Below, in pieces: positions 1 through 5,524 of a stretch of 5,524 nt of DNA (position 1 is the first letter of the stretch; every line of letters starts with the position of its first letter). The position numbers were made by a program, and so were the translations under genes. The stretch is from positions 1-5,524 of the forward strand of contig JAUMYD010000127.1 of assembly GCA_030528765.1 (NCBI GenBank). Direction: 5' to 3'. The DNA comes from Bacillota bacterium. GTDB lineage: Bacteria; Bacillota; Dehalobacteriia; UBA4068. The notes beneath the pieces are model-generated. The model had not been told where the DNA came from. It saw only the letters and a list, made by a program, of their open reading frames with translations, and did not search any database.

Positions 1-1
1 G

Positions 2-1525
2 GAAGCCGGCCATAGAGGGGATTTCTCCCTGTCTTTCCAGCCGGAAAACCAGCTGGAGCATTATCTGCTGGTGCTTGAGCACAGTGAAAAGGGTTTCTCA
101 CAGCTGGAATACAGCCGACTTTACCGTGCAGCGGAGGAAAAACGTCTGTTTTTGAAGGCTCCGGAAAAGCAAGCATTGGTTTATGGGAAGGCGAATCAGT
201 TGGAGCTGCAGCTTTGTGACCAGGCTGGGCAGCCGCAGCCCAATGTTCACCTGTCTTTGCAGGTGCTCTCTTCGGATATGCGTCCGGAGGTCGATACTTT
301 CGGAAGCATCTATGGGGATTATCAGGGCTCCGGCCTCTCTTTGGATACCCCCCGGCCCACGCAGAGCAGCTATGCCGCTTCCGAAACACTGGCCTATGAA
401 GTCGTGGAAACCGATGAAAACGGACGGGCCAGCCTACATTTTACTATGCCTTCCGAAAAACAAAAGGATTGTTATTTGATTGCTCAGGCTATTCTTTGTG
501 AAGGCACGGAGGTTTCTGCAGGCTCTCTTCTGCTGGAGCTGCAGCTTCCGGAAATTCTGCCCGCGCAGGAGGAGGAGATCCTTCCACAGACAAAAACCTA
601 TGGCTATTCCATCAAAACCCTGCAGGCCGGTATGCGGCTGGATGCCGACAGCCGCCTGGTGATTTGTGGCGATGCGGAGCGCTTGCAGCTTTTGGATCTG
701 CTTCTTGCCCCTGCTTTCGATTCTTCGGAGCAAAAGGGGATCGAAATGCTTTTTTCACAAGCTTATGCGCAGCAGCTTTTGGTGGATTATGGTGGTGATC
801 ATATGGCCCTGCTCTTTGATCCCCAGCCCTTCTCGGTGGTGAATTATCAGAAAGCTGACGGTGGATTGGGAGAGGAATCCGCTTCCTCTGATCCGGTTCT
901 CAGTGCTAAGCTGGCCGCTATGACTCCTTCCGGGATATCCTATTACGCGCTGAGCCATTATTTTGAGGAGCTGCTGGATCAGGGGCCTTCTCTTAATGAG
1001 CAGGCTGTGGCTCTGGCTGGCATGGCTAGCTGCGGCAGGGCAAATATCCGGGAGGTAAAGGCCCTGCTGCAGAACAAAGAACTGGATGATTCTGCGTATT
1101 GCTGGCTGCTCTGGGCCTTGATCCGCAATGGAGACAGGGCTACGGCAGCTCAGCTCTATGAGAGTCGCATCTTTACGGAGATGCAGGAGGGTGATTCCCT
1201 GGCCTGGCGGGCGGTGCTCGCTGCAGCTTTGGGTCACGGGAAGGAGGCGCTCCTTCTGCTGGAGGAGGCGGAGGCTCTGGAGGATGAGCTGATGGCAGAA
1301 CAGTTGCTTATCGCCAGATCGCTGCTGCCCCGGAGCAGGCAGCCGGAAAGAAGCTTCTCTTATAGCGTTGGAGAGGAGATTTATGAAGCTACTGTCAGTG
1401 GGATCAACGATTATTTCCTTTCGCCTTTGGCTTTGAACGGGGAGATCCGCTTCACAAAGGCAGAGGAGGGGCTGGCTTTCTGCAATATTTTCTGGCATGA
1501 TCCCTCTGCTGCAGAAAAGCCGTAA
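2..1525 (+). CDS. alpha-2-macroglobulin-like protein, 3' part (5' end outside window)
   Basis: The frame is open from the first complete codon at position 2, so the protein begins upstream; the internal GTG at 71 has no convincing ribosome site and is not taken as the start. There are 507 visible residues. Residues about 48-180 look like a macroglobulin/Ig-like beta domain: strand-like LELQL, then DQAGQP, then the turn DENGRASL (138-145). Residues about 215-440 are helical and resemble the thioester domain of bacterial alpha-2-macroglobulins: SSEQ at 241-244 sits where CGEQ is expected, QKADGG follows at 283-288, and a repeat-like helix LIRNGDRATAAQLYE lies at 373-387. A short beta-rich tail ends the protein, with no full C-terminal macroglobulin domain. 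Family members are cell-envelope proteins thought to trap proteases; that role is inferred here, and loss of the cysteine argues against covalent trapping. It ends with tandem TAA codons, 15 bases before the next gene. The family call rests on motif resemblance only; another Ig-like/helical surface protein is possible. Confidence 0.6.
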   Translation, partial: EAGHRGDFSLSFQPENQLEHYLLVLEHSEKGFSQLEYSRLYRAAEEKRLFLKAPEKQALVYGKANQLELQLCDQAGQPQPNVHLSLQVLSSDMRPEVDTFGSIYGDYQGSGLSLDTPRPTQSSYAASETLAYEVVETDENGRASLHFTMPSEKQKDCYLIAQAILCEGTEVSAGSLLLELQLPEILPAQEEEILPQTKTYGYSIKTLQAGMRLDADSRLVICGDAERLQLLDLLLAPAFDSSEQKGIEMLFSQAYAQQLLVDYGGDHMALLFDPQPFSVVNYQKADGGLGEESASSDPVLSAKLAAMTPSGISYYALSHYFEELLDQGPSLNEQAVALAGMASCGRANIREVKALLQNKELDDSAYCWLLWALIRNGDRATAAQLYESRIFTEMQEGDSLAWRAVLAAALGHGKEALLLLEEAEALEDELMAEQLLIARSLLPRSRQPERSFSYSVGEEIYEATVSGINDYFLSPLALNGEIRFTKAEEGLAFCNIFWHDPSAAEKP

Positions 1526-1540
1526 TAAGGAGAAAACAAT

Positions 1541-2032
1541 ATGACGCAGGCTTTACTCATTGGTGCATTTTCGGCGGGGATCTATGGCCTTTTTCTTTTC
1601 ATCCGGGGCTTGATCCGCCTGAAAAAAATAAACGAAACAAAGATGTTTTTCTGCTGCCTGGCCCTGTTTTTGCTGGGTTGCCTGTTCTTGGGGGGAGGCT
1701 TGCTGATCAAGCTGGAGGCCTTGAATATCTGGATCGTTTTTCCTATGTTGGTGATCCTGTTTTTCCTGCTGAGCGCCGGCTATTTTTTGGAAGCCTATCT
1801 GAAGGGGGAGCTGCGCCGCCGGATGGACGGCTTGGCAAAGACGATCCCTGCCCGGCCTAAGAACTGGCTGCGAAATTTGCTGCTTTTCCTGATACCGGGG
1901 CTGCTGATCTGGATTTTTGGCTGCTTTATCGGTTTCGGGGAGCATGTCAGCCTGGAAACGGTATTTCTGTGCCTTTCCCTCTTTCTTGTGGGCCGGGCTC
2001 TGGCTTGGTTGTGGAAATACAGAGGCTTTTGA
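1541..2032 (+). CDS. small five-span membrane protein of unknown function
   Basis: This 163-residue protein is not recognised as a named family. It starts at an ATG with AAGGAG at 1527-1532, eight bases upstream. Five hydrophobic segments are visible at about residues 4-24, 36-56, 62-83, 110-131 and 138-158. Positive charges cluster in the loops 22-34 and 88-111 (including RRR at 92-94) and in the tail, so by the positive-inside rule the N-terminus should face outward and the C-terminus the cytoplasm. No catalytic motif, metal ligand pattern or lipobox is apparent. The gene lies 15 bases after the macroglobulin-like gene and 23 bases before the LUD-domain gene, so it is probably co-transcribed with both. 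A role as a membrane partner of the upstream envelope protein is possible, but only its position suggests it. Confidence 0.85.
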   Translation: MTQALLIGAFSAGIYGLFLFIRGLIRLKKINETKMFFCCLALFLLGCLFLGGGLLIKLEALNIWIVFPMLVILFFLLSAGYFLEAYLKGELRRRMDGLAKTIPARPKNWLRNLLLFLIPGLLIWIFGCFIGFGEHVSLETVFLCLSLFLVGRALAWLWKYRGF

Positions 2033-2042
2033 TGAAAGATTC

Positions 2043-2048
2043 AGGAGG
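2043..2048 (+). promoter_or_regulatory. ribosome binding site setting the LUD-gene start
   Basis: A perfect AGGAGG lies seven bases before the ATG at 2056. A second in-frame ATG at 2050 is only one base from the motif, and the open frame back to an ATG at 1969 would overlap the upstream membrane-protein gene by 64 bases. The spacing therefore favours 2056. Confidence 0.85.
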
Positions 2049-2055
2049 AATGATT

Positions 2056-2673
2056 ATGCAAAAAGAGCTGATAGAAAAAACGCTGGCTGCTTTGGAAAAG
2101 CATAGCTTCCAGACTGCTCGTTTCTCCACGGTGGAGCAGGCTGTGGAGTGGCTGGATCAGCAGATCCCGCAGGGTGCTTCCGTTGGTGTGGGCGGCTCGG
2201 TTTCCGTTCGCAGCAGCGGTTTGCTGGAGCGTCTTTCTGCCCGTGGTATAGAGATTCTGGATCATTGGCAGGAGGGGCTTTCCCCCGAAGAAAAGAAGGA
2301 GCTTTTTTTCCGCACACACCGGGCAGATGCCTATTTTTGCTCTGCAAATGCAATCACGGCAGAGGGGCATATTCTGAACGTGGATGGCATGGGGAACCGC
2401 CTGGCTGCCCACTGCTATGGTCCCAAACGGCTTTATCTGCTGTGCGGCATAAACAAGCTGGTTCCGGATATGGATGCTGCTTTGGAACGCATCGAGAAAA
2501 TCGCTCCTATAAACTGCAAGCGGAAGGGCTTTGATACGCCCTGTACGGAGACAGGAGAATGCTGTGATTGCAATACTCCGGATCGTTCCTGTCGGGCTTA
2601 CTTGGTTTTGCGCCGCCCCACCAGGGCCGTGCCGGTCACTGTGGTTTTTGTCGAGCAGGAGATGGGTATGTAA
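2056..2673 (+). CDS. LUD-domain protein (DUF162, LutC/YkgG-related)
   Basis: This 205-residue protein matches the stand-alone LUD proteins common in Clostridia, often annotated as lactate utilization protein. Visible landmarks are the glycine-rich GVGGSVSVRSSGL (44-56), the FFRTHRADAYFCSANAITAEG block (84-104), NVDGMGNRLAA (108-118), YGPKRLYLLCGINK (121-134), and a C-terminal cysteine cluster with Cys163, 169, 170, 172 and 179. In the Lut system, LUD proteins act with Fe-S partners in L-lactate oxidation. No lutA or lutB homologue is visible here, and the biochemical role of solo members is not established; lactate oxidation should not be assumed. The cysteine cluster suggests metal or Fe-S binding (inference). 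The length is normal for the family. It is the last gene before a strong terminator and probably shares a transcript with the two genes upstream. Confidence 0.92.
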   Translation: MQKELIEKTLAALEKHSFQTARFSTVEQAVEWLDQQIPQGASVGVGGSVSVRSSGLLERLSARGIEILDHWQEGLSPEEKKELFFRTHRADAYFCSANAITAEGHILNVDGMGNRLAAHCYGPKRLYLLCGINKLVPDMDAALERIEKIAPINCKRKGFDTPCTETGECCDCNTPDRSCRAYLVLRRPTRAVPVTVVFVEQEMGM

Positions 2674-2702
2674 TTTTCCGGCACCGGAACAGCTTTGCGC
2701 AT

Positions 2703-2737
2703 AAAAAAAGCGCATCCTGAAAAGATGCGCTTTTTTT
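2703..2737. terminator. bidirectional rho-independent terminator
   Basis: Seven A (2703-2709) precede a perfect seven-base GC-rich stem, GCGCATC at 2710-2716 pairing with GATGCGC at 2724-2730, around a seven-base loop. Seven T (2731-2737) follow. Read on the + strand it ends the LUD transcript 30 bases after its stop codon. Read on the - strand, where the A-tract becomes the T-tract, it ends the signal peptidase transcript 17 bases after its stop. The A and T tracts can extend the stem to 14 pairs. Confidence 0.95.
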
Positions 2738-2753
2738 GTCTGAGAGAGTTTGA

Positions 2754-4142
2754 TTAGTAGATGCCTCCAAAGCGATCAAAGGGAAGCAGGCGGAAAATGG
2801 CCTTACCGTTGATGGCATCCTTGCTGATCACACCGATTTTCTCTTCTCTGCTGTCCCGGCTTTCCGTTCGGTTGTCACCCATTACGAAGTAATAACCATC
2901 GGGGATGATCATATCGATATCTCCATAGGTGGGCAAATTATCCAGATAAGGTTCAATCAACAGTTCACTGTTGATGTAGACCTTTCCGTTCTGGATAGTG
3001 ATCCGTTCATTGGGCAGGCCAATTATGCGTTTGATGTAGTCATGCCCCGGCATATCCGGTGCATTCAGAACCACAATATCCCCTCTCCGGGGTTCGGTGA
3101 AATGATAATTGATCTTTCCTGTGATAAGCTTGTCTTCATTTGCCAGCGTGGGATCCATGGAGGTGCCATCCACCATAGTCAAGTCAAAAACATAGGCCCG
3201 AAGGACAAAAGCCATCAGGAATGCAACGATGACGATTTTCAAATAGGCCCAAAGTACGGAGAGGAAGGATGGGGAGGCTGTTCTTTCTGTAGCAGCTTCT
3301 TTTCTTTCCTCCCGGGTTGCTTCTGGTGGATTCTGTGGGGGGGCAGTGCTGCCTGCCGCGGGCACAGGTGCTGCGGGCTGTCCTGGAAGCGGATTTGCTG
3401 TCTGCTGAAAAGCAGCCATGGCTTCTGTCTGCTGCTGGTACTGTTCCGGCCCTACCTGGAAGACCTGAAGGACCAGCCGCCATTCTTCCTGGGCCTTTTG
3501 CGCGATTTTAGAAATATCCTCCATCTGGGTTTTTGCTTCGACCTCTATTTCCCGCAGGTAGGAAATATTCGCTGTTGTTTCGGAAAGATGCTGCTGGATC
3601 TTTTTGTTTAGATCATGCTTCTGGTAAGCAGTTTCCAGGATGCTCAGCAGGCGTTTTGCATTATCAGTGGCATAAACATCGCCATTCGGGGAATGGCTCT
3701 CCGGGCTCATGCTTATATTTTGACGAAGAGTTGAGGCGCGCCGCTCCAGATCCTTGATCTCTGCGGAGAGAGCAATCTGCCGCTGCTGCAGCTTCTGCCG
3801 TTCTTCATCCGCAACCGCAATGGCTGAATGCAGTGCCTCGCAAACAGAGGATTGCGCTTGGTAAGCAGATTCGGCAGAAAGCATGGTCGAGCGGGTGCTG
3901 TAAACCAGGCTGGGAGAGTAATTTTCCTGCATATGGGGAAAAGCGGGCATGATGTCGGACATGGTGTTTTCGTTGTTCATCATTGCCCGCAGGCAGGCAT
4001 CACGATTTCCCTCTGCCTGTGCCGCGGCATTTTCTGCAACGACCAGAAAGGAATCCAGGACGGAATTATCATAGGGCAAAGCATATTTATGGCTGGGCGG
4101 AGACCCATTATTGCTGGCATTGAATCTTGCTTCTGATTCCAC
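2754..4142 (-). CDS. lepB: type I signal peptidase with long N-terminal coiled-coil extension
   Basis: This membrane serine protease removes signal peptides from exported proteins on the outer face of the cytoplasmic membrane. Numbering from the GTG at 4142 (462 residues), the catalytic domain holds all the family boxes: GTSMDPT at 326-332 with nucleophile Ser328, RRGDIV at 352-357, YIKRIIGLP at 369-377 with general-base Lys371, and GDNRTESRDSR at 422-432. One transmembrane anchor lies at about 293-316. The oddity is the N-terminal part, about 290 residues where Gram-positive enzymes normally have a few to a few tens. It contains a polar Asn/Ser-rich start, two Gln/Glu/Lys/Ala-rich helical stretches likely to be coiled coils (about 104-142 and 161-225), and a Pro/Ala-rich linker (about 250-275). 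With usual N-in topology this extension is cytoplasmic. I do not recognise the extension as a known domain. A GTG at 4151 in the same frame is an alternative start but leaves no spacing to the ribosome site. It is transcribed alone and convergent with the LUD gene. Confidence 0.93.
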   Translation of the reverse strand: MESEARFNASNNGSPPSHKYALPYDNSVLDSFLVVAENAAAQAEGNRDACLRAMMNNENTMSDIMPAFPHMQENYSPSLVYSTRSTMLSAESAYQAQSSVCEALHSAIAVADEERQKLQQRQIALSAEIKDLERRASTLRQNISMSPESHSPNGDVYATDNAKRLLSILETAYQKHDLNKKIQQHLSETTANISYLREIEVEAKTQMEDISKIAQKAQEEWRLVLQVFQVGPEQYQQQTEAMAAFQQTANPLPGQPAAPVPAAGSTAPPQNPPEATREERKEAATERTASPSFLSVLWAYLKIVIVAFLMAFVLRAYVFDLTMVDGTSMDPTLANEDKLITGKINYHFTEPRRGDIVVLNAPDMPGHDYIKRIIGLPNERITIQNGKVYINSELLIEPYLDNLPTYGDIDMIIPDGYYFVMGDNRTESRDSREEKIGVISKDAINGKAIFRLLPFDRFGGIY

Positions 4143-4147
4143 AGGCT

Positions 4148-4157
4148 TCACCTCTCT
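4148..4157 (-). promoter_or_regulatory. ribosome binding site setting the signal peptidase start
   Basis: On the - strand AGAGAGGTGA runs from 4157 to 4148; GAGGTGA is fully complementary to the 16S 3' end. The GAGG core ends eight bases before the GTG at 4142, which is good spacing. The GTG at 4151 overlaps the motif itself, so 4142 is the better start. Confidence 0.7.
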
Positions 4158-4181
4158 TAATCTATAGCTACCTTAAATTTT

Positions 4182-4210
4182 ATTATAACACAAGATTGCA
4201 GAGGATAAAA
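4182..4210 (-). promoter_or_regulatory. sigma-A-type promoter (extended -10) for the signal peptidase gene
   Basis: On the - strand TGTTATAAT spans 4190-4182: a perfect TATAAT box preceded by the extended -10 TGn. The sequence 17 bases upstream (TTTTAT, 4210-4205) is a poor -35 match, as is usual with extended -10 promoters. Transcription would start near 4175, leaving a leader of about 33 bases. Confidence 0.75.
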
Positions 4211-4251
4211 GAAGAAAAGAAAAAAATCAGAGTAGAATTTCAGGAGGAAAA

Positions 4252-4683
4252 ATGCATCAGGTGCAGATCTATACAGATGGAGCCTGCTCCGGAAACCCGG
4301 GGCCGGGAGGCTGGGGCTGCATATTGCTCAGCGGCAGCCTGCGGAAGGAAATGAACGGTGGGGAGCGGATTACCACAAACCAGCGCATGGAGCTGACTGC
4401 GGCTGTGGAGGCCCTGCGTGCATTGAAGCAGCCCTGCCAGGTGGAGCTTTATAGCGACAGTGCCTATCTGATCAATGGATTTAATCAGAGATGGCTGGTG
4501 AATTGGCAGCGAAACGGTTGGATGAATTCGAAAAAGCAGCCGGTGGAGAACCAGGATCTTTGGAAGGAGCTGCTGCGGCTGAGCCAGATCCATCATGTGC
4601 AGTGGCGAAAAGTGAAGGGGCATGCCGGAGATGAATTGAACGAGCGCTGCGATGCCCTGGCGAGAAGCGGCATTCCCCGCTGA
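4252..4683 (+). CDS. rnhA: ribonuclease HI
   Basis: This cytoplasmic endonuclease cuts the RNA strand of RNA-DNA hybrids, removing primers and R-loops, with two divalent metal ions. The 143-residue protein is complete and close to the usual size of about 155. The motifs are YTDGACSGNPGPGGWG at 7-22, NQRMELTA at 43-50, YSDSAYLING at 67-76, and VKGHAGDELNERCDALA at 121-137. The active-site residues Asp9, Glu47, Asp69, His124 and Asp134 are all present and line up with Asp10, Glu48, Asp70, His124 and Asp134 of the E. coli enzyme. The basic, Trp-rich segment around 80-95 corresponds to the hybrid-binding basic protrusion. The ATG is preceded by AGGAGG at 4242-4247 with a rather short four-base gap. 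It is divergent from the signal peptidase gene. I could not assign its promoter with confidence. Confidence 0.97.
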   Translation: MHQVQIYTDGACSGNPGPGGWGCILLSGSLRKEMNGGERITTNQRMELTAAVEALRALKQPCQVELYSDSAYLINGFNQRWLVNWQRNGWMNSKKQPVENQDLWKELLRLSQIHHVQWRKVKGHAGDELNERCDALARSGIPR

Positions 4684-4706
4684 GAGAAACGGAATCAGCA
4701 GGGGTT

Positions 4707-4735
4707 TTGAATTGGATAGCGAATTTTATTATATT
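4707..4735 (+). promoter_or_regulatory. sigma-A-type promoter for the downstream membrane-protein gene
   Basis: TTGAAT (4707-4712, four of six consensus bases) is followed after exactly 17 bases by TATATT (4730-4735, five of six). A start near 4742 would give a leader of about 45 bases before the TTG at 4787. The gene may therefore be transcribed independently of rnhA; I see no clear terminator between them, so read-through is also possible. Confidence 0.6.
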
Positions 4736-4772
4736 TACGGGGTTTATTATTCTTCCTGTTTTGTTTTCATGG

Positions 4773-4779
4773 AAGGAGG
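4773..4779 (+). promoter_or_regulatory. ribosome binding site favouring a TTG start
   Basis: AAGGAGG lies seven bases before the TTG at 4787. An in-frame ATG at 4769 precedes this motif and has only a pyrimidine-rich stretch upstream, so it lacks a ribosome site of its own. The frame stays open back into rnhA, so frame alone does not fix the start. Confidence 0.75.
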
Positions 4780-4786
4780 ACGAAAT

Positions 4787-5524
4787 TTGACTGAGATCGA
4801 CGAAAAATCTCTGGAGGCTGAAAATCAGGAAGGCCAGACCGCTGAGCCCGGGAAGGAAGAGGATTCATATTCTTTGCCACTTTCTGCCCGCAGTGGTTCC
4901 CAGTGGATCCCTCCGCATGTGCTTCGGAGCAGCAGCGGTTCGGGGCCCACTGCTGAAGCGAAATTACCGGAGCCGGGTTTTACTGCGGCAGCCTGGAAGG
5001 AAAGTGCTTTTTGCACACTGTTCCTCCTGGCTTTCGGACTGCTGGTGGCCTATCTGCCTTTGCTGGGAGTTGTGGCCTCTCTTTTCATGCCCCTGCTTTT
5101 GGCGAAGTTGCTGCTGCGGCGGGGATTGGTTCTAAGCCTACTGGCTTTGCTGCTGGCCTTTGCTGCAGATGCCTTTTTGCTGGGGCTTCCTTCTGCGGCA
5201 TCCATTTTCCTGCAGTATGGCAGCATGGGTCTGGTTTTCGGCCTTTGCTACCGAAAAAAAAAGAGCGGCGTTCTCAGCCTGTTTTTAGCTGCACTTTGCT
5301 GTTTTCTTGGCCATACATTTTCCATTGGCCTTAGTTTTCTGCAGGATGGTCTTTCCCTGACAGAATTCTGGCCTCTTATGGAGAAAGCTTATGGGGAAAG
5401 CCTGCGTAGCCTGGCTCAGGCCAGCGGTATGGTCAGCACGGTGAATCTGGATGCCTTTGTGGAGTATGGCCTGAGTCTGCTGCATCGCCTGCTTTTGCCT
5501 ATGAACCTGCTTTCAGCCGTGGTC
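4787..5524 (+). CDS. multi-span membrane protein, DUF2232/YybS-like, 3' end outside window
   Basis: From the TTG at 4787 the frame runs 246 codons to the window edge without a stop. Residues 1-70 are soluble, rich in Glu, Ser and Pro, and probably cytoplasmic. Hydrophobic segments then follow at about 74-110 (one or two spans), 114-134, 138-154 and 161-186. A basic loop RKKK lies at 156-159, a more polar stretch at about 187-230, and another hydrophobic segment starts near 235. The pattern of a PLL/MPLL turn, a first helix pair, and a GLVFGLCYRKKKS-type loop resembles DUF2232 (YybS-like) proteins, which are predicted membrane proteins of unclear function. In many Bacillota yybS lies just before gdpP and rplI, so those genes could follow here; the window cannot show it. 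The acidic N-terminal tail seems longer than usual for the family. An unrelated permease-like protein is the main alternative. Confidence 0.8.
   Translation, partial: MTEIDEKSLEAENQEGQTAEPGKEEDSYSLPLSARSGSQWIPPHVLRSSSGSGPTAEAKLPEPGFTAAAWKESAFCTLFLLAFGLLVAYLPLLGVVASLFMPLLLAKLLLRRGLVLSLLALLLAFAADAFLLGLPSAASIFLQYGSMGLVFGLCYRKKKSGVLSLFLAALCCFLGHTFSIGLSFLQDGLSLTEFWPLMEKAYGESLRSLAQASGMVSTVNLDAFVEYGLSLLHRLLLPMNLLSAVV

Noticed and set aside
1240..1290. Repetitive GGAGG/CTGGAGG-rich stretch that might be a tandem repeat
   Set aside because: It is codon-level repetition of Leu/Glu/Ala codons in a helical segment and shows no exact repeat unit.
755..1498. 247-residue open frame on the - strand
   Set aside because: It lies antisense inside the macroglobulin-like gene, whose protein has coherent domain-like motifs and a good end. 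The antisense product is a low-complexity Gln/Leu/Arg-rich mix with no recognisable family.
1969..2055. Longer start for the LUD protein
   Set aside because: The extra residues overlap the upstream membrane gene, lack a ribosome site, and are unlike the family N-terminus; AGGAGG points to 2056.
2041..2715. 224-residue open frame on the - strand opposite the LUD gene
   Set aside because: It is antisense to a well-recognised LUD protein and would run across the terminator hairpin; its translation shows no coherent domain.
3042..3611. 189-residue open frame on the + strand
   Set aside because: It is a shadow of the signal peptidase gene; the - strand carries the conserved catalytic boxes and the promoter.
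4161..4189. Possible + strand promoter for rnhA using TATAAC at 4184-4189
   Set aside because: The -10 is plausible but no acceptable -35 lies 16-18 bases upstream, and the AT-rich match is a by-product of the opposing TATAAT. Another candidate, TAGAAT at 4233, is too close to the ribosome site.
4127..4354. 75-residue + strand frame spanning the divergent intergenic region
   Set aside because: It overlaps both the signal peptidase start and rnhA in another frame and has no supporting ribosome site.

Overview
The window looks like chromosomal DNA of a low-to-mid GC Gram-positive anaerobe, probably Bacillota and most likely class Clostridia. The reasons are strong AGGAGG-type ribosome binding sites, GTG and TTG starts, a Gram-positive-type single-span signal peptidase I, a clostridial-style LUD-domain protein with a cysteine cluster, and a YybS/DUF2232-like membrane protein. 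No RNA genes, mobile elements, CRISPR arrays or long repeats are visible. No gene-free stretch exceeds about 110 bases.

Left part (1-2740, + strand): three tightly spaced co-directional genes that probably form the end of one transcription unit. The first is the 3' part of a large protein that reads as a bacterial alpha-2-macroglobulin-like protein, with a macroglobulin/Ig-like domain followed by a helical thioester-type domain whose thioester cysteine appears to be serine. It is followed after 15 bases by a small five-span membrane protein of unknown function, then after 23 bases by a LUD-domain protein. A symmetrical A-tract/hairpin/T-tract terminator closes the unit and also serves the convergent gene on the other strand.

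Middle (2754-4142, - strand): one gene transcribed alone. Its C-terminal third is a complete type I signal peptidase with the Ser/Lys dyad. It carries about 290 extra N-terminal residues (helical/coiled-coil region plus Pro/Ala-rich linker) before its single membrane anchor. It has a clear extended -10 promoter in the roughly 100-base divergent intergenic region. This is the most unusual gene in the window.

Right part (4252-5524, + strand): a complete ribonuclease HI (all five active-site residues present), then a gene with its own recognisable promoter and a probable TTG start. That gene encodes a multi-span membrane protein with an acidic soluble N-terminus, probably DUF2232/YybS-like, and runs off the window end.

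I see no multi-gene defence or other clearly new system. The points worth following are the extended signal peptidase and the apparently thioester-less macroglobulin-like protein with its membrane neighbour.
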